A DNA stretch of 64,000 bases from contig NC_080683.1 in NCBI RefSeq assembly GCF_030445035.2, positions 116,545,225 through 116,609,224 of the forward strand, in the 5' to 3' direction. Positions 24,601 through 36,476 of the stretch are shown piece after piece; the stretch's first letter is position 1; the number at the start of each line of letters is the position of its first letter. This DNA comes from Dasypus novemcinctus (Eukaryota; Chordata; Mammalia; Cingulata; Dasypodidae). Below the pieces are notes generated by a model. That model was not told where the DNA came from. It searched no databases and saw only the letters and a program-made list of their open reading frames with translations. The position numbers were made by a program, and so were the translations under genes.

Positions 24601-27350
24601 TTCTTTACTTGTGATTGGTTTGCTGAGGTCTTCTATTTTTAATAGGGTCTGTGTAGGTTGTTCATACATTCCTAGGAATTTTTTCATTTCATCTACATTG
24701 TCTAGTTTGTTGGTGTACAGTTGTTTGTAGTATCCTTTAGTGAACCCTTTTATTTGTCTGGGGTCAATGTCCCTATTTTCTTGTTAACCTTCTCAAAGAA
24801 TCAACTTTTGGTTTTGTTAATTCTCCCTATTGTTTTTTTGTTCTTAATTTCATTTATTTCTTCACTGATATTTGTTATTTCATTCCTTCTACTTGCTTTC
24901 AGAATAGTTTGCTGTTCTTTTTCTAGTTCCTCCAGATGTGTAGTTAGGTCACTGATTTTAGCTCTTTCTTCTTTTTTAATGTAAGCATTAGAAGCTATAA
25001 ATTTCCCTCTCAGTGCTGCCTTCGCTGCATCCTATAGGTTCTGGTATGTTGTGTTCTCGTTTTAATTCATCTCAAGAAATTTGTTAATTTCTCTTGCAAT
25101 TTCTTCTTCAACCCGCTGATTATTTAAGAGTGTGTTGTTTAATCTCCATATATATGTGAATTTTCCTTTTTTCCACCTCTTGTTGACCTCCAACTTTATT
25201 CCATTATGATCAGAGAAAGTGCTTTGTATGATTTTGATCTTGTTAGATTTATTGAGATCTGCTTTGTGACCCAACATATGGTCTATTCTGGAGAAAGACC
25301 CATGAGCACTTGAGAAGAATGTATATCCTGCTCTTTTGGGATGCAGTGTCTATTAAGTTTAGTCCATTTATCATATTATTCAAGCTTTCTGTTTCTTAAT
25401 TGATCCTCTGTCCAGATGTTCTATCCAATGTTGAGAATAGTAGATTGAAGTCTCCAACTATTATTGTAGAGATATCTATTTCTCCCTTAAATTTTGCCTG
25501 TGTTTACCTCATGTATCTTGAGGCATCCTGGTTAGGTTCATATACATTTATTTCTTCCTGGTGATTGTTATTTCTTCCTGTTAAATTGCCTCTTTTATTA
25601 ATATAAAATGTCCTTCCTAGTCTCTAATAACAGTTTTGCATTTACAGTCTATTTCAGCTCATATAATATATGAAAAATAAATAAAAATATAACTACTCCA
25701 GCTTTTTTTTTTTTTTTTTTTTTTTGGCTTCTGCATGTATGGAATATCTTTTTCCAGCCTTTTACTTTCAAACTTTTGGTATTCTTGGGTCTAAGGTGAA
25801 TCTCTTGTAGACAGCGTATAGATGGCTCATATTTTCTTATCCATTCCACCAGTCTTTGTCTTTTGATTGGGGAGTTTAATCCATTAACGTTCAATTTATT
25901 ATTATAAAGGCAGTTCTTCTTTCACCCATTTTGACCTTTGGGTTTTATCTGTCATATTTTCACCACTCTTTTTATACTTTTAGTTACTTTTACTGATTAA
26001 ACTTTCATTTCCAGATTCTTCCGAGCCTGTCTCTCCTGTCTTGTCTTTTCAGACTGTAGCACTCCCTATAGTATTTCCTGCAAAGCCAGTCTCTTTGTTA
26101 TAAACTCCCTCTGTTTCTCATTATCTGTGAATATTCTAAACTTGCCATCATTTTTGAAAGACAATCTTGCTGGATATAAGATTCTTGACTGGCAGTTTTT
26201 CTCTTGTAGTATGTTAAATATATCATACCACTGTCTTCTTGCCTCCATAGTTTCTGATGAGAAATTGGCACTTAATCTTATTGAGTATCCCTTGTATGTT
26301 ATGCATTCCTTTTCTCTTGCTGTTCTCAGAATTCTCTGTCTTTGCCATTTGACATTCTGATTAATATGTGTCTCAGAGTTGGTCTGTTCTGATTTATTCA
26401 GATGGAAGTATGTTGTGCTTCTTGGACACATATCAAAATCCTTCAATAAGGTTGGAAAATTTTCTACTATTATTTCTTCACATACTCCTTCTGCCCCTTT
26501 TCCCTTTCCTTCTTCTTCTGGGACACCCATGACATGTATGTTTGCATGTCTCTTGCCATCATTTAGTTCCCTGAGACCCTGTTCAATTTTTCCATTCTTT
26601 TCTTCATCTCTTTTTTTTGTATGTTCACTTTCAGAGGCTGTGTCTTCAAGTTCACTGATTCTTTATTCTGCCTCCTCAAATCTATTCTATGCCTCCAGTG
26701 TATTTTTAATTTCATTTATAGTGCTTTTCATTCCCATAAGATCTGCTGTTTTTCTATGTATGCTTTCAAATTCTTCTTTGTGCTTACCTAGTGTCTTCTT
26801 AATATCCTTTAATCTAATCTCTTTCATCATCTCAATAAATTAAGGAGATTTGTTTGAACATACATGATTAGTTGTCTTAACTCCTTTATGTCATCTGGAG
26901 GCTTATCTTGTTCCTTTGACTGGACCATATCTTCCTGCTTCTTGGTATGGATTGTAACTTTTGTTGGTGTCTTGGCATCTGGCTTACTCTATGTATTTAT
27001 CCTCAGCAACAGTTTCTTTCTTTAGTTTACAGCTTTCTTGCCCTTTTGCCCTTGCTGGTTGTGTAGTAGGAACTGAAGATGTAGTTGATACTGTAAGCTG
27101 TGTAGGCTGATGCTGCCCTTGTTGCCCCAGGGATCAATGAAGCTTCTCCCACCTTTCTCCTCTGCCAGAGGTAGTTACAGAGCTGCAGCCATTTGTAATT
27201 ATCCAAGTCATGCAGGCCACTACCATCTGTAGTTGCCCTGAGAGACTGATGAAGTTTCATACCCATCCTCCCCTTCCTGGGGTGGGATGGAACTTAAGGT
27301 GTGGGCAACAATCTATGCTGTGTGGGTCTAAAATGACCACAGTTACCCAG
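21620..27350 (-). repeat. Near full-length L1 LINE, minus strand, inactivated
   Basis: From its 5' end (about 27350) to its 3' end (about 21620) it shows, in order, a 5' UTR, ORF1 remnants (26066-26530, with SANFSSETMEARRQWYDIF), the ORF2 endonuclease start (25649-25894, NVNGLNSPIKRQRL) and RT fragments (24424-24687 and 23832-24197, containing [16 protein letters not shown]). A C-terminal region and a long 3' UTR like that of other xenarthran L1s follow. The RT box reads FADT instead of FADD, and stops and shifts are many. A 23-bp homopolymer (25703-25725) expands an A-run in ORF2. An LTR piece replaces part of it at 23020-23129. Confidence 0.85.
23020..23129 (+). repeat. LTR family 1 tail fragment inside the minus-strand L1
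   Basis: tggtaactgtaagcttctaccccaaataa...tttctggtattttgcatcagc...ggctgactaatcc is the last 100 bp of the LTR seen whole at 32197-32763. The L1 text before it (acctt cttgac) and after it (tgtgagatagga) does not join directly, so some L1 sequence was lost. Confidence 0.75.
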
Positions 27351-29340
27351 GTAGACTGATTTAGCAAATATGTATTTGAAGTCTGGTGTTTTCATTATAA
27401 TATTTTATTCTCTAAATCTTGTATTTATGGGATTTTTATGATTAAAGACATTTTGTAACAAATCTTATTTGATCTACCGATAATTTTTTATTTTAAACCC
27501 TTATTGATTGGGTTCATTTCTCTACCATCTTTGGTCTACTGTAGCAGCTAGCCCAGTACTTTGTACACAGGAAATGCTGAAATATTTGTTTAATGAATTC
27601 GTACAGTTGATCTCAACCATTCCATATTGATGATATCATGGTGTATGTGTTTAGTAGTATTTAGGAATTAATAGGTCATATTGATAAATTTCTTTTCAAA
27701 TTTTCAAGAATGCTTTGCTATGTATTTTAAAGAAGTTGATGTTAGTGCAGTTGCAAGGAATTTATATCTTTAATTAGTGTGCTTATTCTTAAAACTTAGG
27801 AATACCTATTTTGCTGTACAAAAGTGAGAATGCAGTAATTAAAAGAGCTTGTATGGAATTCTATCCTGTTAATTTAGTTTTTTTCACTGCTGTAGAATAT
27901 AACAGCTTTAAAAAATAATAATGAAGATGATTGATTCTCTTCAGATCAAGAGGTGCACCAGAGGAATTATTTTCGTTTCCTTAGAGCCAGGACTTTTACT
28001 TCATTATTCTAATTTATTTCACTGCCTAGAATATTTTCCTTCCTTCCCTCAGCAGCCACTCCCCCCCACCCCCCCCAAAAAAAAAAAACAAACCCAAGCA
28101 CAAGAGCAACAAATCCACGTAAACCACCACCACCACTCTCTGACTCAAGGCCTTCTCCTCCTTGGGCCTCAGCTAGGTAACCCTGTCCCTCGTTGGATAG
28201 AGTGACCCCAACATACTCTCACTGGACCCCACACTTCCTCCGTCGTTGTGTTGATCACTGTGTGCAGTTGTCGATTTACTCCTCCATCTCTGCACAGGAG
28301 CCGGAGACCAGGACCACTGGGCTCACTATGCTGCCCTCAGAACCCTTCTGGTGCAGAGGAGGTGCTGAGTGAGGGAATGAGTGCATGTATGTGTGTCTTA
28401 TGTTTTAAACAGCCTTGTGTTGCAGAAGAATAATCGAGAGCTCCTGGGACATAGAAGCAATACCACTGGTCTCCTGCCTTTCCCTAGATGTCTGATCTCA
28501 CGTCTCCTTAGCAGCCTTTCATCCTCTGTGAGTCTGTGCCTGACAACAGTCTTGCCAGAAAGATTCACTCATTCATTCATTGACCAATCATTTATATACA
28601 CAAGAATTATATTTTTACTACATACAGAATGATTCGCGGCTGTTCTTAGAAAACAAAAGCTCTCTTTTCCAGTGTGCTCCTGTTCTCTCCTTAACTGTCA
28701 TAAAGCAGAGAACCTAATTCATTGTGCAAGTGTTGTAATATGTTCAGTCTGGTGCCTGAAAGCTTTTGCGCCATTTGTTCTCTTTAGAACAGATTGTATT
28801 TTGTTGTATCTTTATTTACTTTTTTTTACCCTATGGGTTAATGTGTAAACCACCTCAGCCCATTTAGAACACAATCCATTTATTTGTTTCAAATAAAATG
28901 AAAATATTGTGATTAGCGCTTAAATGATTAATACAATTTTCTCATGTCTTTAAGTAAAAATTCTAGATACTGGCTTATATAGAATAGTTATCAGGAAGCA
29001 TATAAACTTTTAGTTTTAGATAGATTTAGGTAGGGCTGGAGTTTTGGTTTAAAGATAGTTCAATCAAGTTTCTTCTTTCTTAGTTGCCCTCCCAAATCGC
29101 ACTTTTCCTCCCACATGTCAGTCTTCCAGATTTGAAACTCAAAGATAAATAAAATGGTGGAAATATAGCACAAAATATTTTACCATTATATAGATGGTAA
29201 AATGATCTCTTCCTCTTTCTTCTCAAAAGTAATATTTGAATTCTGCTGAATTGTAATTTTTTTAGTCAACAACAAAGAATTCCTCTACAAAAATATTCCC
29301 ACAGAAATCAATCTTTACTCATGTGGCAAAAGCTGAGTTA
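27351..29340. other. PEX7 intron 9, mostly unique sequence
   Basis: No exon is recognised. A short L2/MIR-like end (gcccagtactttgtacacag...aatatttgtttaatgaatt) lies at about 27550-27600 and a C/A-rich low-complexity tract at about 28060-28092. Confidence 0.5.
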
Positions 29341-29610
29341 AGACAGTTTATATCAGATACAGGCCATTCTACATTTTGTCAAATCCTTTAAAATTGTGTG
29401 GGGCAGAGTGTACAGTGTACAGAACTGTAATGTAAACTGTAGTCCATGGTTAGTAGCAGTGCATCCATATGTGTTCATCATTTGTAACAATTTTATCACA
29501 CTAATGAAAGATGTTAATGGGGGAGGAGAGAGTGAGATATATGGGAATCTCCTATATTTTTGATGTAAGATTTATGTAATCTAAAACTTCTTTAAAAATT
29601 GAAAGAAAAA
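29341..29610 (+). repeat. Retroposon with L1-like 3' tail, copy 3 (5' truncated)
   Basis: From gacagtttatatcagatacagg through aatgtaaactgtagtccatgg, gtaacaattttatcacac, atatatgggaatctcctat and atgtaagatttatgtaatc it follows copy 2 at 30432-31255 closely. It ends in an A-rich run. The 5' truncation is typical of reverse-transcribed copies. Confidence 0.65.
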
Positions 29611-29644
29611 AAAAGACAATTGATATCCATATGCTCTGAACCAG

Positions 29645-29695
29645 AGGTTCTTAGTCCTGGCTGTATATTAGAAGGTTCCTTAGGTAAGTATAATG
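29645..29695 (+). mobile_element. MER5-like hAT element fragment
   Basis: cagaggttcttagtcctggctgtatattagaaggttcct is the left end of the same element type as 3686-3855; the rest is cut off. Short, hence modest confidence. Confidence 0.5.
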
Positions 29696-29755
29696 GACTC
29701 GTGACCTTTTTTAGATTCAAGTATTGAGAATCTGAAGGAAATTATGAACCCCGCT

Positions 29756-30431
29756 TGTGTTAGTCAGCCAACTGTGTGCTGATGCAAAGTACCAGAAATA
29801 TGTTGGCATTTATAAAGGATATTTATTTGGGATAGAAGCTTACAGTCACAAGGCCATAAAGCATATGTTACTTCCCTCACCGAAGTCTCTTGCCACGTGT
29901 TGGAGCAAGATGGCTGCCATTTCTGTGAGGGTTCAGCCTTCCTCTTCCTCCTAAGTCTCCATGGTCGCAGCTTCTTCCAGTATCAGCTGTAGCCTGGGAT
30001 AAATGTTGTTTCTCTCCTGGGGGTCATTTCTCTCAAGGCTCAGCTGCAACTGTAGGCTATCAGGCTCTCTCTCTTCCTGAGGCCTCTGCCGTGTCTATGG
30101 AGCTGTGTCTACTGCTCTGTGTTCTTCTCTCTTGTGTTTACTTTCCGGGACTCCAACATTTAAACTCTCTCTCCTCTGCCATGTTGTTTTCTCTCTGAGT
30201 CCCTGCCCATCTAGGGGGTGGGGACTCAACGCCCTACTGATGTGGCCGAATCCAAACCCTCATCATAATTTAATCAAGTAAAAGTGAAACCTCTGAATTT
30301 AATACAACCTAATATGCCAAGAGAAACAGACCAGAGAAACAGAGACCAGTTTACAACAGTTTGTAACAATCAATTACAAACATAATCCAAGATCTCTTTT
30401 TGGAATTCATAAACAATGCCAAACTCCTATA
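29756..30431 (-). repeat. Solo LTR, xenarthran-type family 1
   Basis: Plus-strand ends tgtgttagtcagccaactg and ggaattcataaacaatgccaaactcctata. The 5-bp flanks are ccgct and cccct (4 of 5). The body (agcttacagtcacaaggccataaagc, gagcaagatggctgcc) matches the LTR at 2227. It is the longer, less interrupted copy. Confidence 0.75.
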
Positions 30432-31255
30432 CCCCTCAATGTATGTATAAACAGCGGTTGCATTTATGGAACTTGCTGAGGCCCATCTATGGACACTGTT
30501 CCCCAAGTCGTCTGGGGACGTTGGTGTAAAGACCCTGTGTAGAATGGATAGATGTATGCCCAAGAGACTTAAATCTTTGGGCTGTTTATGTGCCAGTTGG
30601 GCCCTGAATCTCAACAGCATTGCAAAACCTACTCTCCAGGTCATTGAAATCACCCAGGACAACAAACAAGGAGGTGATGGTGGACAATGAGCATCCCAAG
30701 GAACAGAGAGAGTCTGCAACTGCAAGGAAGATAGTTCCATCTACTTGCCCCATGGGATCTAAGCTCTCTCTCATTTAGAGGTGGAGTGGGCATCACCATC
30801 CCAGAATCCTCAGGACTGGGGAATGATCGATGAACTAGAGTAGACTTACTGTTATTTTACTGTAGACTTATTGTGATTCTAGCAATAGAAGAATTGTTAT
30901 CATTGATGTGGAGACAGTGGTCACTGGAGGTTCTGAGGGGAGGGAGAGGGAAAAATAGGTATAATATGGGGGCATTTTCAGGACTTGGAAATTGTCCTGA
31001 ATGATGTTTCAGTGACAGTTATAGGCCATTATGTATCTTGTCATAACTTAGAAAATTGTGTGGGAGAGAATGTAAACTACAATGTAATCTGTGATCCATG
31101 CTTAGTGGCAATGCTCCATAGATGTGTTCATCAATTGTAGTAAATGTACCACCCTAATCAAGGATATTGTTAATGTGGGAAAATGTGGGAGGGGTAGGGA
31201 GTGGGGCATATGGGAATCCCCCACATTTTTTATGTAACATTTACATAATCTAAGT
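30432..31255 (+). repeat. Retroposon with L1-like 3' tail, copy 2 (longest)
   Basis: The longest copy of the family at 17687 and 29341. It shares gtctgcaactgcaag, gaggtggagtgggcatc, agtagacttactgttattt, a long core, and an end gcatatgggaatcccccac...atgtaacatttacataatc. An extra roughly 220 bp at its 5' end is unmatched in the other two. A TA-rich tail follows. Confidence 0.65.
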
Positions 31256-31514
31256 ATATATATATATTTTAAAGTATATTATATTTAAAAATTAAAACAA
31301 GTAGAACAGGAAAAATGTAATTAATATTAAAAACTATTTAAAATATTTTTCCATTAAACATGAACTTTATTGTTTTGGTAGGACTACATTTCACTCTAAT
31401 TATTAAAAAATTTAGTGTACAATTTGAGATGAACTGTAAGTATAAACAATACACTCTAGATTTGAAGACTTTAGTATGTAATAAAGAAGATTAAATATTA
31501 AAAAAACAAAAACC

Positions 31515-32073
31515 TGTGTAATAAAGAATTCAGCCTTGCCCAAAGACTGGCTTGGCCTTTGCTCCCACTTCATAATCTTTAAGCCCTTGGAATGCCCTGC
31601 CTGATAAAAGTGTCTGTTTACCTCAGGCCTTGGATCAACCCAGATAGTAACAGTGTGATTTAGGCTGGGTGCTTTAGGCCATGCAGTTCAGCTGGATTTC
31701 TAGAGGGGCTGCAGACTGAGGTCAGCTACGTGGGTGACCAGCCAGGGCTAAACGACTTTAACCCAGAAAAACTTCTGGACATGAAGGCTCAGGTGGACTT
31801 CCCCAGTTGGCAGCATTCTGTGCATACTGTCGTACATTACTGCTGGAGAAGTAACGCCATCCTTATCCTCACTGGGAGAGGACCCCTGGAAAGTCCTCGC
31901 GAGGAAGTTCCTGGGCTCTGTCCCATGCACGTCTTCCCGTGGCTGGTTTTAATCTGCATCCTTTCCCTGTAATAAACCATGACCATGAGTATACCAGCTT
32001 TCAGTGAGTTCTGTGAGTCCTAGTGAATGATCAAACCTGAGAGTAGTCTTGGGGACCCCCCAAACTCTGCAGT
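31515..32073 (+). repeat. Older ERV-type LTR
   Basis: An LTR-like stretch with an internal AATAAA at 31971-31976 and the R/U5-like text catgaccatgagtatacc...gtgagttctgtgagtcctag. It ends in ctctgca just before a primer-binding-site-like sequence at 32076. Family not named; the 5' border is by eye. Confidence 0.6.
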
Positions 32074-32075
32074 TG

Positions 32076-32093
32076 GTGTCAGAAGCCAGGGTA
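32076..32093 (+). other. Retroviral primer-binding-site-like sequence (tRNA-Leu type)
   Basis: tggtgtcagaagccaggg lies 2 bp after the LTR end. ERVL-type elements carry a tggtgtcagaagtggg-like site here, complementary to a leucine tRNA 3' end. About 100 bp of leader follow before the next LTR at 32197. Confidence 0.5.
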
Positions 32094-32196
32094 GTCTTGG
32101 GGACTGTTCCCTAACTTTGCAAGGATGCAGATGCTGGGCCCACACTTGGGGAACCAGTGCTGCAAAGATGGGTCCAGCAATCTGTGTCTGTGTCAC

Positions 32197-32763
32197 TGTA
32201 GCAGTTTGGCATTGTTTATGAATTCCAAAATAGGTATTGGATTATGTCTTTAAACTGATCTGTCAAAGGTATCACTTTTAATTGACTAAATTATGATTAG
32301 GACTTGGATTGGGCCATGTCAGTAGGGTGTTGAGTCCCCATCCCTTGGTGAACAGGGACTCACAGAGAAAAGACATGGCAAAGGACTGAGTTGGGAGATT
32401 TGAGCTGGAGCCCGGGAAGTGAATACACTGGAGCAGAGGAATAGAGGCAACTCCTTAGACATGTAAGAAGGGGAGAGAGACAGAACTGTTCACCTGATAG
32501 TCTACAGCTGGCCTTGTGGAGAGAGCATAACAGCTGAGCCCAGAGAGTCTGAGCCCTCCGAAGAGAGGAACCCAGGAAGCCTGAACTCTTGGCAGACGAA
32601 GGCAGACATCTTGCCCCAACACGAGGTGATAGACTTTGGTGAGGGAAGTAACTTATGCTTTAGGGCCTGGTAATTGTAAGCTCCTACCCCAAATAAATAC
32701 CCTTTATAAAAGCCAACAGATTTCTGGTATTTTGCATCAGCTCCCCTTTGGCTGACTAATACA
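32197..32763 (+). repeat. Solo LTR, xenarthran-type family 1, perfect target duplication
   Basis: 567 bp starting tgtagcagtttggcattg and ending ggctgactaataca, flanked by perfect 5-bp repeats gtcac (32192-32196 and 32764-32768). A polyadenylation-like caaataaatacc lies near the 3' end. No internal retroviral genes are present, so it is a recombined solo LTR and a relatively young one. Confidence 0.9.
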
Positions 32764-32892
32764 GTCACCTTCCAGGTGATGTGGATACACGCTGAAATTT
32801 AAGAAAGACTGTCCTATACAGGTGGCTCCAGGAAGTTGTAGTTTAGTATAATGCTTTGGGCTCAGTTGAGGGTTGAGATAAGAACAACAATA

Positions 32893-33305
32893 GGGAAGCG
32901 GACTTGACCCAGTGGTGAGGGCGTCCGTCTACTACATGGGAGGTCCAAGGTTCAAACCCCGGGCCTCCTTGTCCCATGTGGAGCTGGCCCATGCGCAGTG
33001 CTGATGCGCGCAAGGAGTGCCCTGCCACTCAGGGGTGTCCCTGCATAGGGGAGCCCCATGCACAAGGAGTGCACCCCGTAAGGAGAGCCGCCCAGCACGA
33101 AAGAAAGTGCAGCCTGCCCAGGAATGGCGCCGCACACACGGAGAGCTGACACAACAAGATGATGCAACAAAAAGAAACTCAGATTCCCATGCCGCTGACA
33201 ATAACAGAAGCGGACAAAGAACACGCAGCAAATAGACACAGAGAACAGACAACTGGGGCGGGGGGTAAGGGGAGAGAAATAAATAAATTAATAAACAAAC
33301 AAACA
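32893..33305 (+). repeat. DAS-type SINE D (long form, intact)
   Basis: Complete 413-bp SINE. It has the head gggaagcggacttgaccc, a B-box-like ggttcaaaccc, a long body with gcgccgcacacacggagagc, and an AATAAATAAA-type tail. The flanks are a perfect 13-bp duplication, aagaacaacaata, at 32880-32892 and 33306-33318. It looks among the youngest copies here. Confidence 0.92.
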
Positions 33306-33318
33306 AAGAACAACAATA

Positions 33319-35125
33319 AAAACCAGCCATATGCCGAGAGACTTTTGTGTGGGCGTTGCATGAGTTTGCATTGGAGGCATCTATTATGTTCTTCTTAGAG
33401 TCAAGGACCAGCACCTTCGCCCCTGGGAACGGGTGAGGTGCCGGTGAGGCTGTGCATCTTGCAGGCTTGCCCTCTTCACCTTCGCCACTAGGAGCAGAGC
33501 TCCCTGCCGTGCCCGATTCAGCACCCATCTAAACCTGTCTCTAGTGTAACAGCCTGTCCCTCCTCCCCGTTTTATGACATTTGTAAAGAAAACGGCGCTT
33601 GTTACTGTTTATTTCCTGTGCGAAAACATGGATCATCACAATCCATAGAAAGAAGGGTTAGTGGACAGTTTTCAAAATGGTGAAGTCACGAACCTCGTGC
33701 AAATATAACAAGAACACATTTTGAAGATTTTATTTAACTCATTTGTGTAACTGATGTAACACTTTACAACTAGCTCAGAGGAACCGAAGACCAGGTACTT
33801 AGAAGCAATCAGGGATACTGAAATGAATTTACTTCTAGGTGCAAAACCGGTCAGTATCTGACCAGGCATAAAATGTAATGTTCGGAATTATCTCCTGAGA
33901 GGGCAATTGCTCACTCGTTTGCTATTTTGATGGGCAAGAGTCCTTCGCATCACTGTCCATCTTCTGTAACCCACGGAGTTGTAAAATAGTGCAGAGAGCG
34001 AGAGCACAAGAGGCACAGGCCCCTGTAGAACACGCGTGTCACTGAAAGCACACCGAGTAATATTTTTGCTGATTTCAGTCTTTCACAGTTTCTCCCAACA
34101 TCAGGGTCACAGGCAAACAGGTGGATCCTCAGATGGGAGACTGTAACTGGGAAAGAGGAACTTGGGTCGGTGGGAAAGGAGCTGCCCTGGCCTCATCCTC
34201 TTCCCTCTCCCGAGCCTGGCCTCGAAGTGGTCTTCGTGGGACAGCAGGCAAGGGTGGCTTTTGTTCAGAGGAGGCAGGATGTGCCAGGAAGGGTTCTGCT
34301 CTCTGGCTTGCAAGCTAAAGAATGAGAGGACCTCATTCTGCAAAGCAAATTGGGTATTTTCATGTCAGTTCGCTTTGTTTTTATTTTTAGCAAAGTTGTC
34401 TTTTACAGTTTTTCAGGCTGTCCTTGGGTGGGTACTGTGGTACATTAAGAAAGAGCCCAAGGTTCATTCTCAGGCCTAGACTCAGAGGGGAAGCGTGTCT
34501 GCAGAGGGCGGTGGGTGGCCAGGATAACTAGCAAGACCCGCAGGGATGGTGGAGGCGGCAGCCTTCCTTACCAGGAAGACGTGGGGCCAGCACTGGGAGC
34601 TGCTTTGTGGTTTAGTAAAGGCTTTTTTTAACCTTATTTTAAAATTATTGTAAGCTTTTTTAACTTTATAGACTTTGGGTTTAATTAATTAATGGGAAAA
34701 TATTATTTTCATTAATTTTAGTCTGTCCCCAGTTAAGTACCATTGGAGTTTTAGCCCTTTTTGTATTTACCAGTTAATTTAATGATAAATTCAGGAAACT
34801 TTGCTGATTCAGTGCCCTTGACATTTGTTCATTATTGTACCAAATTCTGAGCAAATAAGAAGCTGGACTGAAGAGTGCTGAATAAGGATTTCAGAAACAC
34901 GATTGTGGATACCTTGTGCTAGAATCAGAAATCTCATTTTCCTGATTCACCTCTCCATGATAGTTGACACTTAGCAATGGGGCAGGCCCAGCCCTTGAAA
35001 AAATATACATAGATGAGGCCAGGGTAAATTAATAGAATGATCTTTGTGTTCCAAGGTATAAAAACTGCACCTGCAGGACTAGGTAAATAATGAATGTCAG
35101 TTTGCCTTTTATTAGGCACTATTTT
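33319..35125. other. PEX7 intron 9, repeat-poor sequence
   Basis: No exon or confident repeat. Mixed composition, with a modestly GC-rich part at about 34120-34620. Confidence 0.5.
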
Positions 35126-35129
35126 TAGT

Positions 35130-35330
35130 GGACAGACTCAACAGATTCGGGTTCTGGTTTCAGCTCTGCTACTCTAGTGTGTGAACACGAGAAAAAGTTC
35201 ATCTCTAAAGTCTTCGTCTAAAAAACTCGTTCTTTGAGCCACTGTTCATTGAGTTGTGATTATGTTCTAGCAAGACATGGTCGGTGCTCTCAAAGAGCTG
35301 GAGACACAGGCATTAAGAAATAAGTAGAAT
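35130..35330 (+). repeat. MIR and L2 fragments
   Basis: gggttctggtttcagctctgctactctagtgtgtga matches the MIR core (about 35145-35200). ttcattgagttgtgattatgttctagcaagacatgg just after it resembles the antisense L2 3' end. Both are short. Confidence 0.45.
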
Positions 35331-35875
35331 CAGGTTTGGAGGTACCGTGGGGCAGGGTACCGTAGGATCCGTAGGGGGCCAAAGAGGGCACCCAGGGATG
35401 GGGGTTAGGAATGACCGATGCCAGGTGAGGGCACCTCTCCAGGGCGGGGGGAGGGATCAGCACAAGAGCACAGGGCCAGGACTGCGCGGCTGAACTTGAG
35501 CCCAGGAGCCTGGTGCGGAGAGAAAGGAAGAAGCAGGCAGCCACCAACCTCCAAGATCCTGGCTTTTAAAGCTAAAATAAAAATGCTTGACCACAAGGTC
35601 TCTAATGCTCTCTGTAGCTGGGATTCTGATCTAAAAATATTGTTAGTGGATGCTGAGGAGTGCTGATTAATTTGAGTGGTTCTTGTATTCCCAGTTAATG
35701 ACAGCCAGGTAATTCAGATTACCCATGCCTGGGGATTCCCTCCAGTTACTTACCACCTTTTGTACCCATTAAAGGGTGGAGAAGAGAGTGCAAAGTACCT
35801 GTAGTAAAGACTCTCCCTCAGTACTTTGTCCTTCATATCAATGGCTACATTGTTTCTTTTCTTTTTCTTGTAAAA
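35331..35875. other. PEX7 intron 9, no recognised feature
   Basis: No exon or repeat that I can name. Confidence 0.5.
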
Positions 35876-36476
35876 AAATTTTTGAAAACATATACGAAGT
35901 ACACATATTCAAAGTGAACTTTAATTACCTAACTTCAGCGATTACTTACATTCTTGTTTCATTTATTTCTCTCTTTACTTCCCACCCCTCATTCTGTTAT
36001 TATTATTACCATTACTTTTTACTATTTTTAGGTAAAATTTACATCCACTGAAGTGCACAAATGTTACATATACATTTTTTGAAAACCAGTATGCACTGTG
36101 TAATCCGCACTGCATCACACGAAATATTTGCATCTTCACCCCAAGTTCCCTGGATCCTTTTCCCATCTTCCCACCACCACCACCCCACCCTGTATCTGAA
36201 AAACAAACAAACAAAACACCATTCTAGTTCTTTTCACCTTAGATAATTTTGCCTCTTTAAAAACTTCTTTAAATGTAGACCTGCAGTATGTACTTTTGTT
36301 TCTGGCCTGTTTCAGCTTAACCTCTGAAAGATTTGCCCATCTTGTTGAGGATATTCCTGTTGTTGAGAAGTATTCCGTATGTGAATTTACTGTCCTTTGT
36401 TTATCTATTCTCTTGGTAGTGGGCATTTTGTTTCCATTTTTTGGCTATTGTGACTAAAGCCGCTATGAACATTTTT

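Noticed and set aside
32893-32965. tRNA gene.
   Set aside because: The tRNA-like A and B boxes belong to the SINE head, the sequence continues into the SINE body with a tail and target duplication, and no cloverleaf is preserved.
32932-33528. A 198-codon minus-strand open frame.
   Set aside because: It is mostly the antisense of DAS SINE D; the same peptide text (GCTFFRAGRLSLRGALLVHG) recurs at 36441, 38469 and 53909, each over a SINE.
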